Part shown: piece by piece, positions 1-10,265 of the stretch | How the letters are laid out: every line of letters begins with the position of its first letter | Position numbering within the stretch: the first letter of the stretch is position 1 | Origin: Aeromonas fluvialis | GTDB lineage: Bacteria; Pseudomonadota; Gammaproteobacteria; Enterobacterales; Aeromonadaceae | Direction of reading: 5' to 3' | Assembly: GCF_000819885.1 (NCBI RefSeq) | Contig: NZ_CDBO01000015.1 | Coordinates: 1 to 60,570 of the forward strand | Length of the DNA stretch: 60,570 nucleotides | Made by a program: the position numbers and the translations under genes | Notes under the pieces: generated by a model | The model's input: the letters and a program-made list of their open reading frames with translations, nothing else | The model's database searches: none | What the model was told of the DNA's origin: nothing

Positions 1-122
1 TGGCTGATATTCAGCAAATTGCCTGAAAATTGACCTTTTATTCCCTCTCCTGCTGCCATTTTCTCTGTATTTTCTCCCCGATTTTCTCCGGTGCAGCCAT
101 CGCCGCTAGCTGTGGTTGTCGT

Positions 123-128
123 TATAAT
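123..128 (+). promoter_or_regulatory. Probable -10 box of tcdA
   Basis: A perfect TATAAT hexamer lies 26 bases before the tcdA start codon. No good -35 hexamer sits at the ideal distance, so only the -10 is called. The position fits a short leader for tcdA. Confidence 0.4.
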
Positions 129-153
129 GGCCGCCCTCAAGCAAGGTGGTGGT

Positions 154-990
154 ATGAAAGCAGAATATCTACAACGATTCGGGGGCATTGCCCGTCTTTA
201 TGGTCAGAGTGCACTGCGCTCCTTTAGCCAGGCGAAAGTCTGTGTGATCGGGATCGGTGGTGTTGGCTCCTGGGCGGCGGAGGCGCTGGCCCGCGCCGGC
301 CTCAACCAGATCACCCTGATCGACATGGACGATATCTGCATCACCAACACCAATCGCCAGATCCACGCCATGCAGGGTACGGTTGGCCGCCTCAAGACCG
401 AGGTGATGGCCGAGCGCATTCGCGCCATCAATCCCGATTGCGAAGTGATCGAGGTGGATGATTTCGTCACTGCCGACAATCTGGCCGAGCATATCAAGCG
501 GGAGTTTGACTATGTGGTGGATGCCATCGATTCGGTCAAGGCCAAGGTCGCGCTGATAGCCTTCTGCAAGCGCAACAAGATTCCGGTGATCGTCGCCGGT
601 GGTGCTGGCGGGCAGATGGATCCGACGCAAATCACGGTGGCCGATCTGGCCAAGACCATTCAGGATCCGCTGGCCGCCAAGGTGCGCTCCGACCTGCGCC
701 GGCTGCACAACTTCAGCAAAAACCCGGCGCGCAAGTTCGGGGTGGAATGTGTCTTCTCAACTGAGCAGTTGAGCTATCCGGATGGTAATGGCGGCACCTG
801 CCAAGCCAAGGCGGCCAGCGATGGCACCATGAAGATGGATTGCGCCTCCGGCTTTGGTGCCGTGACGCCGGTGACGGCAACCTTTGGGTTGGTTGCTGCG
901 TCCCGGGTATTGAAGAAGATTGCCGAGCGGGGGGCCCGCGCCGAAAAAGAGGCGGGGAATGAAGGAGCTGGGTCGATTAGCGAAGCGTAA
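154..990 (+). CDS. tcdA: tRNA threonylcarbamoyladenosine dehydratase
   Basis: TcdA (formerly CsdL/YgdL) uses ATP to dehydrate t6A at position 37 of ANN-decoding tRNAs, giving cyclic t6A. The 278-residue protein is an E1/ThiF-type enzyme: a GxGGxG nucleotide-binding loop at residues 33-38 is followed by the acidic strand LIDMDD, and the N-terminal half reads as a ThiF Rossmann fold. Length is close to the E. coli protein (about 268). An upstream in-frame start at 91 exists, but ATG 154 follows AAGGTGG and begins with the family-typical MKAEYLQRFGG, so it is preferred. It faces csdE-csdA, which supply sulfur-relay partners of TcdA in E. coli; the stops are only 21 bases apart. Confidence 0.95.
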   Translation: MKAEYLQRFGGIARLYGQSALRSFSQAKVCVIGIGGVGSWAAEALARAGLNQITLIDMDDICITNTNRQIHAMQGTVGRLKTEVMAERIRAINPDCEVIEVDDFVTADNLAEHIKREFDYVVDAIDSVKAKVALIAFCKRNKIPVIVAGGAGGQMDPTQITVADLAKTIQDPLAAKVRSDLRRLHNFSKNPARKFGVECVFSTEQLSYPDGNGGTCQAKAASDGTMKMDCASGFGAVTPVTATFGLVAASRVLKKIAERGARAEKEAGNEGAGSISEA

Positions 991-1011
991 TCGACCACTG
1001 AACAAGCTGGC

Positions 1012-1446
1012 TTATACCGCCAGCTCCCGCATCGCCAATACGATCGCTCTGAGCCCGTTACCTCGTGACGGGCTCAAGTGTTTCTCAAGCCCCAGTTCGG
1101 TGAAATAACCTTCCATATCAAATGCCTGGATCGCTGCTGCGGATTGGTGATTGAGTGCCGCCAGCACGATGACGATAAGGCCCCGCACGATGCGAGCATC
1201 GGAATCACAGGCAAAGTGCCAGCAGTCATCCTCACTTTTTTCTCCTTTCAGCCAGGCCTGGCTCTCACACCCTTTCAGGCGGTGCTCTTCGGTCTGCCAT
1301 TCTGTGTGTAAGGCGGGTAGTAGCTTGCCTAGCTGGATGATAAGGCGGTACTGGTTCTCCCAGCCGTGAGCGGCGGCAAACTGCTGGCGGATGGTGTCGG
1401 CGTTGGGCTCAAGGCCAATCTGGGTATAGCTTGCGAGGTCACTCAT
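1012..1446 (-). CDS. csdE: Sulfur acceptor protein CsdE
   Basis: SufE-family acceptor that receives persulfide sulfur from CsdA and is linked to TcdA-dependent tRNA modification. The product has 144 residues (E. coli 147). The mobile active-site cysteine lies in the motif RLKGCESQAW near residue 60, as in SufE/CsdE. ATG 1446 is chosen over a longer in-frame start because the extra N-terminal residues are antisense to csdA and unlike the family. The gene starts 13 bases after csdA ends, so the two form an operon. Confidence 0.93.
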   Translation of the reverse strand: MSDLASYTQIGLEPNADTIRQQFAAAHGWENQYRLIIQLGKLLPALHTEWQTEEHRLKGCESQAWLKGEKSEDDCWHFACDSDARIVRGLIVIVLAALNHQSAAAIQAFDMEGYFTELGLEKHLSPSRGNGLRAIVLAMRELAV

Positions 1447-1459
1447 TCGGTTGTCTGCC

Positions 1460-2680
1460 TTAGAAGAAGTCACTGAGTTTGTGCAGGGCGACCAGCAGGG
1501 CGTCGACATCGTCCCGATTGTTGTAGCAGGCCAGCGAGGCACGCATCGTGCCGCCGATCCCGAGCGACTCCATCAGCGGCATGGCGCAGTGATGGCCGAC
1601 GCGCAAGGCGATCCCCTGCATATCGAGCAGGGTGGCAGCATCTTGCGGGTGGATGTCGTCGAGCAGGAAAGAGACCGCACCGGCACGCTGGTCGGGTTCG
1701 CCTATCAGGCGCAACCCCGGCACCTGTCGCAGGCCAGCAACCAGATAGTCGCTCAGTGCCTGCTCATGGCGGGCCACTCCGTCCCGCTCTTGCGCCATGA
1801 CAAAGTCGATGGCAGCGGCGAGGCCGATGGCACCGGCGATATGGGGTGTGCCTGCCTCGAACTTGAAGGGCAGGGTATTGAAGGTGGTGCCGCTGAAACT
1901 GACCCTGTCGATCATCTCGCCACCCGCCTGCCAGGGTGGCATACGCTCCAGCAATTCGGTGCGGCCCCACAGCACGCCGATACCGGTCGGGCCATAGAGC
2001 TTGTGGCCGGAGAAGGCGTAGAAGTCGCAACCGATAGCCTGCACATCCACCTCGAGATGAGCCACCGCCTGGGCGCCGTCGATCAGCGTCACGGCGCCAA
2101 CCGCTTTGGCGGCAGCCACGATCTGGGCGACCGGATTGACGGTACCGAGGGCATTGGAGACATGGGCCACGCTTACCAGTCGGGTGCGTGGCCCCAGCAT
2201 GGCGTGATAGGCGGCCAGATCGAGATCGCCCCGCTCATCGAGGGGGATAACCCGAATAACAGCGCCGCTACGCTGGGCGACCAGCTGCCAGGGGACGATA
2301 TTGGCGTGATGCTCCAGGGTGCTGAGGATGATTTCGTCCCCGGCCTTGAGCTCGCTCATTCCCCAGCTCTGGGCCACCAGATTGATCGCCTCCGTGGTGC
2401 CGCGGGTCCAGATCACTTCCCGGCTGTGGGGGGTATTGATAAAGTGGGCGACCGTTTCGCGGGCCGTTTCGAAAGCGCGGGTAGCGCGGCCACTCAGGGC
2501 ATGGGCAGCGCGATGCACGTTGGCGTTGTTGGCCCGGTAGTAGTGAGCAATCGCATCCAGCACGGCTTGTGGTTTCTGGGTGGTGGCGGCGTTGTCCAGA
2601 TAGACCAGAGGGTGGCCGTTTACCTCCTGCGCCAAGGCCGGAAACTGGCTGCGCAGTCGGTCGTGCTGTTGCTGATTCAT
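1460..2680 (-). CDS. csdA: Cysteine desulfurase CsdA
   Basis: PLP-dependent class V aminotransferase-fold enzyme that converts cysteine to alanine and a protein persulfide, passing sulfur to CsdE. The 406-residue protein shows the cofactor lysine in [10 protein letters not shown], the His of [10 protein letters not shown] that stacks on PLP, and the catalytic cysteine in [10 protein letters not shown], all typical of the group II (SufS/CsdA) desulfurases. Length matches E. coli CsdA (401). First gene of the csdA-csdE operon, divergent from rep with about 166 bases between start codons. Confidence 0.95.
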   Translation of the reverse strand: MNQQQHDRLRSQFPALAQEVNGHPLVYLDNAATTQKPQAVLDAIAHYYRANNANVHRAAHALSGRATRAFETARETVAHFINTPHSREVIWTRGTTEAINLVAQSWGMSELKAGDEIILSTLEHHANIVPWQLVAQRSGAVIRVIPLDERGDLDLAAYHAMLGPRTRLVSVAHVSNALGTVNPVAQIVAAAKAVGAVTLIDGAQAVAHLEVDVQAIGCDFYAFSGHKLYGPTGIGVLWGRTELLERMPPWQAGGEMIDRVSFSGTTFNTLPFKFEAGTPHIAGAIGLAAAIDFVMAQERDGVARHEQALSDYLVAGLRQVPGLRLIGEPDQRAGAVSFLLDDIHPQDAATLLDMQGIALRVGHHCAMPLMESLGIGGTMRASLACYNNRDDVDALLVALHKLSDFF

Positions 2681-2846
2681 GCTCCCCTCGTCATTATCTG
2701 GAAAAGTCGGCCATGATCCTGAAAATAGTCTCCAAACACAAGGCGTGATACGCCCGATAGACGGTTACCTGCCGTGCAGCAGGTCGGCTCACTGGGTGAT
2801 TTCTGCTACAATGCCGCCCCTCATCATAAGCCAAGAGATCCGGCCC

Positions 2847-4859
2847 ATGAAGCTCAACCCCAATCAGAACGAAGCGGTCAAGTATGTCTCCGGCCCTTGC
2901 CTGGTACTGGCGGGTGCCGGATCGGGCAAGACCCGTGTCATCACCAACAAGATTGCCTATCTGGTGCAGCAGTGTGGTTACAACGCGCGCAACATCGCCG
3001 CAGTTACCTTTACCAACAAGGCGGCGCGGGAGATGAAGGAGCGGGTCGGCCAGACTTTGGGCCGCAAGGAGGCGCGGGGGCTGATGGTCTCCACCTTCCA
3101 TACACTGGGTCTCGATATCATTCGTCGGGAGCACAAGAGCCTGAATCTCAAGGCGAACTTCTCCCTGTTCGACGACACCGACCAGCTGGCGCTGCTGAAA
3201 GAGTTGACTGAAGACGAGCTCGACAACGACAAGGACAAGTTGTCGGCCCTTATCAGCCAAATCTCCAATTGGAAGAACGACCTTATCCTGCCAGCCCGCG
3301 CCATGCGCATCGCTCGCGGACCGGAAGAGGTGCTGATGGCCCAGCTCTACGAGCGTTATCACCGCCAGATGGTGGCCTACAACGCGCTGGATTTTGACGA
3401 CCTCATCGTGATGCCGACCCTGCTGCTGAAAAGTAATCAGGAGGTACGCGAGCGTTGGCAGAACAAGATCCGTTACCTGCTGGTCGATGAGTATCAGGAT
3501 ACCAACACCAGCCAGTACGAGCTGGTGAAGCAGATCGTCGGCGAGCGAGCCCGCTTCACCGTAGTGGGGGATGACGACCAGTCCATCTACTCCTGGCGCG
3601 GTGCCAAGCCGCAGAATCTGGTGCTGCTGAGCGAAGATTTCCCCAGCCTCAAACTGATCAAGCTGGAACAGAACTACCGTTCCAAGCGGCGGATCCTCAA
3701 GTGCGCCAACATCCTGATCGCCAACAACCCGCACGTCTATGACAAGGCGCTCTTCTCCGAGCTTGATGAGGGGGTGAAGCTCAAGGTGCTGTTCGCCAAG
3801 AACGAGGAGCACGAAGCGGAGCGGATCGCCGCCGAGATGATGGGCCACAAGTTTATGAACCGCACCCGGTTCAAGGATTACGCCATCCTCTATCGGGGCA
3901 ACCATCAGTCGCGCATCTTCGAGAAGGCGCTGATGACCAACCGCATCCCCTATCGCATCTCGGGCGGCACCTCGTTTTTCTCCCGCACCGAGATCAAGGA
4001 CATCATGGCCTACCTCAAGCTGCTGGTGAACCCAGATGAGGACACTGCGTTCCTGCGGGTGGTCAACCTGCCGCGCCGCGAGATTGGCCCTACCACCCTC
4101 GAAAAACTTGGCCAATATGCCAACCAGCGCGGCAAGAGCCTGTTTGCCGCCAGCTTCGAGCTGGGGCTGGAGCAGCACCTCTCCGGCCGTGGCCTCGTGG
4201 CCTTGCAGGCCTTTACCAACTGGCTGGTACGCCTTGGCGATCAGGCGCTGCGTGGCAATCCGGTGGAGGCGGTGCGGGACATGATCAAGGAGATCCACTA
4301 CGAAGAGTGGCTCTACGAGACCTCCCCCAGCCCGAAAGCGGCCGAGATGCGGATGCAGAACGTCTCCACCCTCTATCGCTGGATCACCGAGATGCTGGAA
4401 GGGGATGAGCTGGAGGAGTCGATGACGCTTGCTCAGGTGGTCACTCGCCTCACCCTGCGCGATATGATGGAGCGCAACGAAGGGGAGGATGATGCGGATC
4501 AGGTGCAGTTGATGACCCTGCATGCCTCAAAGGGGCTGGAGTTCCCCTATGTCTACATGGTGGGGATGGAGGAGGGCTTGCTGCCCCACCAGACCAGCAT
4601 CGACGAGGACAACGTGGAGGAGGAGCGGCGTCTCGCCTATGTGGGCATCACCCGGGCCCAGACCGAGCTGACCTTTACCCTCTGCAAGGAGCGGCGCCAG
4701 TTCGGCGAGTCGGTACGGCCCGAGCCGAGCCGCTTCCTGCTGGAGCTGCCGCAGGATGACCTTGAATGGGAAAACCAGAAGAAGGTGACTGCCGAGGAGC
4801 GCCAGCAGAAGGGACAGGTTGGCGTGGCCAACCTGCGGGCGCTGTTCAAGAAGGATTAA
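2847..4859 (+). CDS. rep: ATP-dependent DNA helicase Rep
   Basis: Superfamily 1A 3'-5' helicase that clears protein roadblocks ahead of the replisome. It has 670 residues (E. coli 673). Walker A GAGSGKT spans residues 23-29; the Walker B box [10 protein letters not shown], motif [17 protein letters not shown], motif IV LEQNYRS, motif [16 protein letters not shown] and motif [13 protein letters not shown] all read in order. The long open frame begins further upstream at 2679, but ATG 2847 gives the conserved [11 protein letters not shown] start. A TACAAT -10-like hexamer lies at 2807-2812. Confidence 0.96.
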   Translation: MKLNPNQNEAVKYVSGPCLVLAGAGSGKTRVITNKIAYLVQQCGYNARNIAAVTFTNKAAREMKERVGQTLGRKEARGLMVSTFHTLGLDIIRREHKSLNLKANFSLFDDTDQLALLKELTEDELDNDKDKLSALISQISNWKNDLILPARAMRIARGPEEVLMAQLYERYHRQMVAYNALDFDDLIVMPTLLLKSNQEVRERWQNKIRYLLVDEYQDTNTSQYELVKQIVGERARFTVVGDDDQSIYSWRGAKPQNLVLLSEDFPSLKLIKLEQNYRSKRRILKCANILIANNPHVYDKALFSELDEGVKLKVLFAKNEEHEAERIAAEMMGHKFMNRTRFKDYAILYRGNHQSRIFEKALMTNRIPYRISGGTSFFSRTEIKDIMAYLKLLVNPDEDTAFLRVVNLPRREIGPTTLEKLGQYANQRGKSLFAASFELGLEQHLSGRGLVALQAFTNWLVRLGDQALRGNPVEAVRDMIKEIHYEEWLYETSPSPKAAEMRMQNVSTLYRWITEMLEGDELEESMTLAQVVTRLTLRDMMERNEGEDDADQVQLMTLHASKGLEFPYVYMVGMEEGLLPHQTSIDEDNVEEERRLAYVGITRAQTELTFTLCKERRQFGESVRPEPSRFLLELPQDDLEWENQKKVTAEERQQKGQVGVANLRALFKKD

Positions 4860-4861
4860 CG

Positions 4862-7138
4862 CTAAGGATTGGCCGGAGTCAGTAGCGGCACTATGTCGGC
4901 CCCCGGCATGGGCGGGGCGATATAGCGCCCTTGTCCCATCTGGCAGCCGATATCAATCAGCTTCTGCAACTGCAGCTGGTTCTCGATCCCCTCCACTATC
5001 AGGGTGTAATCGAGATCCTGACAGATATCCCGCATGGCGCGGATGAGCGCCAAATCCTTGGGTGATTGCAGCATCCGCTGGGTAAAGCTGTCATCCACCT
5101 TGATGTAATCCACCGGGAAGTGGAACAGGGCGTTGAGGGAGGAGAAGCCGGTACCGAAATCATCGAGGCTGATCTGGATGCCCTTGGCCCTCAGGTCATG
5201 GAGCGAGGCGAGCGCATCGGAATCTTGCCGCGACAGCTCCCGCTCGTTGAATTCAAAGATCAGATAGCCGTGGGCGACCCCTTCCTCCTCGATGATCCCC
5301 ATCAACCGCATGATGTGTTCATGGTTCACCAGATGCTTGCCCGATAGATTGATGGCGACCTTGAACTTGCTCTGCCCCGAGATCGGCAGCCAGTTCTTCA
5401 GCTGCTGACAGGTGTGGCGCAGGATCTGGTAATCCAGTTCCAGAATCAGGCCGCACTGCTCTGCCAGCGGAATAAAGTCGAACGCATCCTTCAGAATTCC
5501 TTCCTCGGTCAACCAGCGTGCCATCACCTCCAGCCCGGTCAGGCGGCTGTCCTGAAGCCGGATCACCGGCTGGAAATAGGGGACGATCCGCCCTTCCCGC
5601 AGGGCTCTGGCCAGCATCTCTTCCGGCGAATTCCAGTTCTGATTGATGCAATCTTCCGAGTAGCTGACGATACGGCTGCGGCCATTGCGTTTGGCCTGAT
5701 ACATGGCCAGATCGGCCTGATGGAGTAGCTGGCTGACATCGGTGGTCTGCTCCGAGACGCTCGATACCCCCAGGCTGACGGTAATGCTCAGCTCGTTGCC
5801 GAGTAGCCGGAACGGGTAGGAGAGACGGCTGATAATGCGGTTGAGCACCGGGCTGATGTCATCATCGTTCTTGCTGCTGTCCAGATAGATGACAAACTCG
5901 TCGCCACCCAGTCTGGCGACCAGATCATTTTGCCGGATGCAGGTCTGCAGGCGGCGGCTTACTTCCTTGAGCAGTTGGTCGCCTGCACTGTGGCCCAGGG
6001 TGTCATTGATCTGTTTGAAGTGATCCACATCGATAAAAATCACCGCAAATCCAGGGGATTTGTAGCGGCTGTAGTGGGTCATGGCGTGGTTGAGGTGGTT
6101 CATCAACAGCGCGCGGTTGGGCAGTTGGGTCAATGGATCGTGCAGGGCATCAAATTGCAGCCGCCGCTCCAGCTCCTGATGCTGCTTGAGCTGCTTTTGC
6201 AGCCGAAGATTGGTCTGGCGTAGTTGCTGCAACCGCTGGTTGATGGAGTCTTCACTATGGATATCGTTGAGCTGCTGGCGGATCCGTTTCAGCTCCAGCA
6301 GCAGGGTGATCTGGCCGCGCAGGAAGTCGAGAAACAGCTTGTCATCAGTCTCCAGTGGCTGAGCCGTACTGATGATGAAGTGGGCGAAGTACTGCTGCTG
6401 CAATCGCAGCGGCATGCTGTGCCAGTAGCGGGACTCCTTGTTTACCTCGATATTGCTGGTGCTGTGGCACAAGCTGCTGATGAACTCGTCCCCGAGAGGG
6501 AGCTGAACAGGATAGATTTTTTCCAGCTTCTGGCTGTTGAGTCTGACCAGCAGCATGTCCTCGATGGCGAGGATCTGGCGCAGCACGGCTTCCAGTTGGG
6601 AGAAAAGCGCCTGACTGGGCAGGGTGTTGGCCAGTCGCATGATGCGGCTGATGCTCTCTATCTTCTTTTTCCAGTTAGGATCCTTGCGGATCAAGGGTGA
6701 AGGCAGTTCGGTGAGATGAGAGTCCGCCTGGGTTTCGGTCAGTCGCTTGGCCAGACACTCCAGCAACAGGCGCAGGATTGGCAGATCGGCGGGCGTGCCG
6801 CGCGCCAGCAGCCACTGCACCTGACCATGTTCAATGGGGAAGACGCACCAGCCTTCGGCTTCATCGAGTTGGGTGAGTTGATCGGTAATACGGGACTGCT
6901 CCCGGCCCAGCTGCTGCTTGAAGGTGTCGCTGACCTTGTAGGCGTAAAGCCAGTTGAGGCCAATATCGGAGAGCCCCAGCATGCCGAAATGTTGCAGCGG
7001 GCAGAGCTGGTCAATCTGTCGGATCAGCCCATCGTAATCTTCAGGCGTGGCCATATGGGGCGCGGGGAAGTCCATAATAGCCGAGACTAACGCCAGCAAA
7101 GGAGTTGAGTAGTGGGATTCGATGGATGGGGACGACAT
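4862..7138 (-). CDS. Cytoplasmic GGDEF/EAL cyclic-di-GMP protein
   Basis: Predicted cyclic-di-GMP turnover protein of 758 residues. The N-terminal 280 residues match no domain I can name and contain no membrane segment; a Leu/Gln/Arg-rich coiled coil follows (about 285-330), then a GGDEF domain with intact RLGGDEF and an EAL domain. The EAL signature reads EVM rather than EAL/EVL, but other expected catalytic positions are visible: AINLS, FEFNE, LDDFGTG, YIKVDD, VEGIEN and a late Gln in GQGRY. Either or both activities could remain. ATG 7138 follows GGGAG by six bases; a TTG two codons earlier is less likely. The stop lies next to the rep stop (convergent). Confidence 0.85.
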   Translation of the reverse strand: MSSPSIESHYSTPLLALVSAIMDFPAPHMATPEDYDGLIRQIDQLCPLQHFGMLGLSDIGLNWLYAYKVSDTFKQQLGREQSRITDQLTQLDEAEGWCVFPIEHGQVQWLLARGTPADLPILRLLLECLAKRLTETQADSHLTELPSPLIRKDPNWKKKIESISRIMRLANTLPSQALFSQLEAVLRQILAIEDMLLVRLNSQKLEKIYPVQLPLGDEFISSLCHSTSNIEVNKESRYWHSMPLRLQQQYFAHFIISTAQPLETDDKLFLDFLRGQITLLLELKRIRQQLNDIHSEDSINQRLQQLRQTNLRLQKQLKQHQELERRLQFDALHDPLTQLPNRALLMNHLNHAMTHYSRYKSPGFAVIFIDVDHFKQINDTLGHSAGDQLLKEVSRRLQTCIRQNDLVARLGGDEFVIYLDSSKNDDDISPVLNRIISRLSYPFRLLGNELSITVSLGVSSVSEQTTDVSQLLHQADLAMYQAKRNGRSRIVSYSEDCINQNWNSPEEMLARALREGRIVPYFQPVIRLQDSRLTGLEVMARWLTEEGILKDAFDFIPLAEQCGLILELDYQILRHTCQQLKNWLPISGQSKFKVAINLSGKHLVNHEHIMRLMGIIEEEGVAHGYLIFEFNERELSRQDSDALASLHDLRAKGIQISLDDFGTGFSSLNALFHFPVDYIKVDDSFTQRMLQSPKDLALIRAMRDICQDLDYTLIVEGIENQLQLQKLIDIGCQMGQGRYIAPPMPGADIVPLLTPANP

Positions 7139-7222
7139 GAGCAACTCCCGAGGTGTCTACCTTACAAGAGTAGTCGGAAGCCGATAGATTGAAAGGGCCT
7201 CAATAGTGGCCCATTCAGATGA

Positions 7223-7678
7223 TTATAGCTTGTCGATCATGTAGTGAATGGCGTTTTCAATCTCTTCATCACTACAGTTCGCGCATGTGCCGCGTGGCGG
7301 CATCATGCCAGCCTTGCCGGTAAAGCCTTCGATGGCATGTTTCTTAAGCGTATCAAACCCTTGGGCAATTCTGGGTTCCCAAACCGCCTTGTCACCCCGT
7401 TTCGGAGCTCCGGCGGCGCCGGTATCATGGCAGGCAAAGCAGGCCCCTTTGTATACAGTCTCACCGTCGCGCGGGCCTGAGGGGGCCTCTGCTGAAGGGG
7501 CTGCGCTTGCGCCGACAATACCTTCCAGGTCTTTTGCCGTATAGACCTGACCGACCGGTTTGATTCGTTCGGCAATCGCGTCAGGTGACATCTCGCTGGC
7601 AGCAAGCACCGCCCCGGAGAAGCTGGCAGCCATCAGCCCGACAGTCAGAAAATAACTCAGTTTTTTCAGCACGCTCAT
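7223..7678 (-). CDS. Periplasmic cytochrome c5
   Basis: Small monohaem class I cytochrome c of 151 residues that probably carries electrons in the periplasm. A signal peptide covers residues 1 to about 26 (hydrophobic core, cleavage near AVLA-ASE). The haem site CFACH is at residues 80-84, the axial methionine lies in MMPPRG, and the CANC pair near the C terminus matches the disulfide of the c5 family. A linker rich in Ala/Pro/Ser separates a short N-terminal segment (about residues 27-60) from the haem domain. It is a single gene with its own promoter. Confidence 0.9.
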   Translation of the reverse strand: MSVLKKLSYFLTVGLMAASFSGAVLAASEMSPDAIAERIKPVGQVYTAKDLEGIVGASAAPSAEAPSGPRDGETVYKGACFACHDTGAAGAPKRGDKAVWEPRIAQGFDTLKKHAIEGFTGKAGMMPPRGTCANCSDEEIENAIHYMIDKL

Positions 7679-7717
7679 ATACTCCCAGCACTCTTATTAT
7701 CCCTGTGAACGGAACGG

Positions 7718-7723
7718 ATTATA
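7718..7723 (-). promoter_or_regulatory. -10 box of the cytochrome c5 gene
   Basis: Read on the minus strand this is TATAAT, about 40 bases before the start codon. The -35 region is weak (TTAAAT), which would fit an activator-dependent promoter, but no clear FNR or CRP site was seen. Confidence 0.5.
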
Positions 7724-7830
7724 ACCGAATAGTTACAGCCATTTAAATGCTTGTGTGTGAACTGTTAAACACTCTGAGTGCAAAGTTTTGTGCGATATCA
7801 CGCCAGTGCCGCTGGTGAAGATAAAAAGAA

Positions 7831-7848
7831 ACCCGGCATTCGCCGGGT
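7831..7848 (-). terminator. Terminator after tdh
   Basis: A seven-base GC-rich stem (ACCCGGC/GCCGGGT, loop ATTC) extended by A-T pairs, with a T-rich tract on both sides. It lies 26 bases past the tdh stop. Confidence 0.85.
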
Positions 7849-7874
7849 TTTTGCTAAACAAGGGCTGAAATAGC

Positions 7875-8903
7875 CTATTTGTCCCAGCTCAGGATCACCT
7901 TGCCGGAGTGGCCGGATCGCATCGCATCGAACCCTTGCTGGAATTCGTCGATGTGGAATCTGTGGGTGATGATGGGGGAGAGATCCAGCCCGGACTGGAT
8001 CAGGCTGGCCATCTTGTACCAGGTCTCGAACATCTCGCGGCCATAGATCCCTTTGATAAACAGCCCCTTGAAGATCACCTTGTTCCAGTCGATGGCCATA
8101 GTCGAGGGGGGGATGCCGAGCATGGCGATCTTGCCACCGTGGTTCATCTTGTCGAGCATCTCCTGGAAGGCGCTCGGTACGCCGGACATCTCCAGTCCGA
8201 CGTCGAAGCCCTCGGTCATGCCAAGCTCGCTCATCACGTCGGCGAGTTTCTCCTTGCTGACGTTGACCGCGCGGGTGGCGCCCATCTTGCGGGCCAGCTC
8301 CAGTCGATACTCGTTGACGTCGGTGATCACCACATGGCGCGCCCCCACATGGCGGCAGACAGCCGCGGCCATGATACCGATGGGGCCAGCCCCGGTGATG
8401 AGCACATCTTCACCCACTAGATCGAAGGAGAGGGCGGTGTGCACCGCATTGCCGAACGGATCGAAGATGGCAGCCAGTTCATCGGGGATGTTGTCCGGCA
8501 GCTTGAAGGCGTTGAAGGCGGGGATCACCAGATATTCCGCGAAGGAACCGGGACGGTTGACGCCAACGCCGATGGTGTTGCGGCACAGATGGGTGCGTCC
8601 GGCACGGCAGTTGCGGCAGTGGCCGCAGGTGATGTGACCCTCGCCGGAGACTCGGTCGCCGACCGCGAAGCCACGCACCTCCTGGCCGACGGCGACCACT
8701 TCGCCGACATACTCATGACCGACCACCATGGGCACCGGGATGGTCTTCTTGGACCACTCGTCCCAGTTGTAGATATGGATATCGGTGCCGCAGATGGCGG
8801 TCTTGCGGATCTTGATCAGCAGGTCATTGTGGCCAAGCTCGGGGGCCGGCACGTCTGTCATCCAGATACCGACTTCTTGGTGCAGTTTGGAGAGTGCTTT
8901 CAT
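7875..8903 (-). CDS. tdh: L-threonine 3-dehydrogenase
   Basis: Zinc- and NAD-dependent dehydrogenase converting L-threonine to 2-amino-3-ketobutyrate, the substrate of Kbl. The 342-residue protein (E. coli 341) has catalytic zinc ligand C38 in AICGTD, GHE in VVGHEYVG, the structural zinc cysteines in [15 protein letters not shown], and a Rossmann GAGPIG motif. ATG 8903 follows AGGAAC. Second gene of the kbl-tdh pair, 56 bases downstream of kbl with a terminator-like hairpin in the gap. Confidence 0.97.
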   Translation of the reverse strand: MKALSKLHQEVGIWMTDVPAPELGHNDLLIKIRKTAICGTDIHIYNWDEWSKKTIPVPMVVGHEYVGEVVAVGQEVRGFAVGDRVSGEGHITCGHCRNCRAGRTHLCRNTIGVGVNRPGSFAEYLVIPAFNAFKLPDNIPDELAAIFDPFGNAVHTALSFDLVGEDVLITGAGPIGIMAAAVCRHVGARHVVITDVNEYRLELARKMGATRAVNVSKEKLADVMSELGMTEGFDVGLEMSGVPSAFQEMLDKMNHGGKIAMLGIPPSTMAIDWNKVIFKGLFIKGIYGREMFETWYKMASLIQSGLDLSPIITHRFHIDEFQQGFDAMRSGHSGKVILSWDK

Positions 8904-8929
8904 GGCTGTTCCTTCAATAGGAATGCGAA

Positions 8930-8952
8930 AAAAGGGGCGCCAGGCCCCTTTT
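8930..8952 (-). terminator. Terminator-like hairpin between kbl and tdh
   Basis: A nine-base stem AAAAGGGGC/GCCCCTTTT with a five-base loop. On the minus strand it is followed by a run of six T, so it looks like an intrinsic terminator placed inside the operon. It could attenuate tdh relative to kbl. Confidence 0.7.
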
Positions 8953-8959
8953 GTTCAGA

Positions 8960-10150
8960 TCAGATGACGCCAAGTTCGCGGCCGATGCGGATGAAGGCGT
9001 CGATCGCCTTGTCCAGCTGCTCGCGGGTATGGGCGGCCGACATTTGGGTGCGAATGCGCGCCTGACCCTTGGGCACCACCGGGAAGGAGAAGCCCACCAC
9101 ATAGATACCGGCTGCCAGCATGCGGCTCGCCATTTCGGAGGCCAGTTTGGCATCGCCCAGCATCACCGGGATGATGGCGTGATCGGCACCCGCCAGGGTG
9201 AAACCGGCGGCGCTCATTCGCTCGCGGAAGTACTGGCTGTTCTCTTTCAGGCGGGCGCGCAGATCGTGACCTTCGGCCAGCATGTCGATCACCTTGATGG
9301 TGGCAGAGACTATGGAGGGGGCCAGCGAGTTGGAGAAGAGGTAGGGGCGGGAGCGCTGACGCAGCCAGTCGATCACCTCTTTCTTGCCGGAGGTATAACC
9401 ACCGGATGCGCCGCCGAGTGCCTTGCCCAGGGTGCCGGTGATGATGTCGACCCGACCCATCACGCCGCAATATTCGTGGGTGCCACGACCGTTATCGCCG
9501 ATAAAGCCGACGGCGTGGGAGTCATCCACCATCACCAGCGCATCGTATTTGTCAGCCAGATCGCAGATGGATGTGAGGTCGGCGATGACGCCGTCCATGG
9601 AGAAGACGCCATCGGTGGCGATCAGTTTGAAGCGGGCGCCATCGGCATCGGCCTGCTTGAGCTGTGCTTCCAGTTCGGCCATGTCGTTGTTGGCATAGCG
9701 ATAGCGTTTGGCCTTGCACAGCCGCACCCCATCGATGATGGAGGCGTGGTTGAGAGCATCGGAGATGATGGCATCTTCGGCGCCAAAAAGGGTCTCGAAC
9801 AGGCCGCCGTTGGCATCGAAGCAGGAGGAGTAGAGGATGGTGTCCTCGGTGCCGAGGAAGCTCGACATCTTCTGTTCCAGCGCCTTGTGTTGGTCCTGGG
9901 TACCGCAAATGAAGCGCACCGAAGCCATGCCGAAGCCGTGGCTGTCGAGCCCCTGATGGGCGGCGGCGATCAGATCCGGGTGGTTGGCCAGCCCCAGATA
10001 ATTGTTGGCGCAGAAGTTCAGTACCTGCTCACCGCCAACGGCGATGCTGGCCTGCTGGGCGGAGGTGATGATGCGCTCCTGCTTGTACAAGCCTTCCGCT
10101 TGCACCTGGTTCAGTTGCTCGGTCAGGTGACGATAGAATCCGTTAGACAT
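8960..10150 (-). CDS. kbl: 2-amino-3-ketobutyrate CoA ligase (glycine C-acetyltransferase)
   Basis: PLP enzyme that cleaves 2-amino-3-ketobutyrate with CoA to glycine and acetyl-CoA, the second step of threonine catabolism. The 396-residue sequence (E. coli 398) shows the alpha-oxoamine synthase features: substrate loop [17 protein letters not shown] with the PLP-binding Asp and His, and the PLP lysine in [16 protein letters not shown] 10150 follows AGGATCGAGG. First gene of kbl-tdh. Confidence 0.97.
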   Translation of the reverse strand: MSNGFYRHLTEQLNQVQAEGLYKQERIITSAQQASIAVGGEQVLNFCANNYLGLANHPDLIAAAHQGLDSHGFGMASVRFICGTQDQHKALEQKMSSFLGTEDTILYSSCFDANGGLFETLFGAEDAIISDALNHASIIDGVRLCKAKRYRYANNDMAELEAQLKQADADGARFKLIATDGVFSMDGVIADLTSICDLADKYDALVMVDDSHAVGFIGDNGRGTHEYCGVMGRVDIITGTLGKALGGASGGYTSGKKEVIDWLRQRSRPYLFSNSLAPSIVSATIKVIDMLAEGHDLRARLKENSQYFRERMSAAGFTLAGADHAIIPVMLGDAKLASEMASRMLAAGIYVVGFSFPVVPKGQARIRTQMSAAHTREQLDKAIDAFIRIGRELGVI

Positions 10151-10265
10151 CCTCGATCCTTATTGGCTATTTCAGCTGCGTATCAACAGAGGGCGACATT
10201 TTACTGCAATCCGTTGCGGTACATTCAAATGATTGTGCTGATATTCAACAAATGTGAAACAGATC

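Noticed and set aside
91..153. N-terminal extension of tcdA
   Set aside because: Overlaps the -10 box and lacks a ribosome site; ATG 154 gives the conserved N terminus.
1451..2716. 421-residue frame opposite csdA
   Set aside because: csdA has complete desulfurase motifs; this frame has none.
2694..4523. 609-residue open frame antisense to rep
   Set aside because: The opposite strand encodes full-length Rep with all helicase motifs; the antisense frame is a codon-bias artefact rich in His, Gln and Leu.
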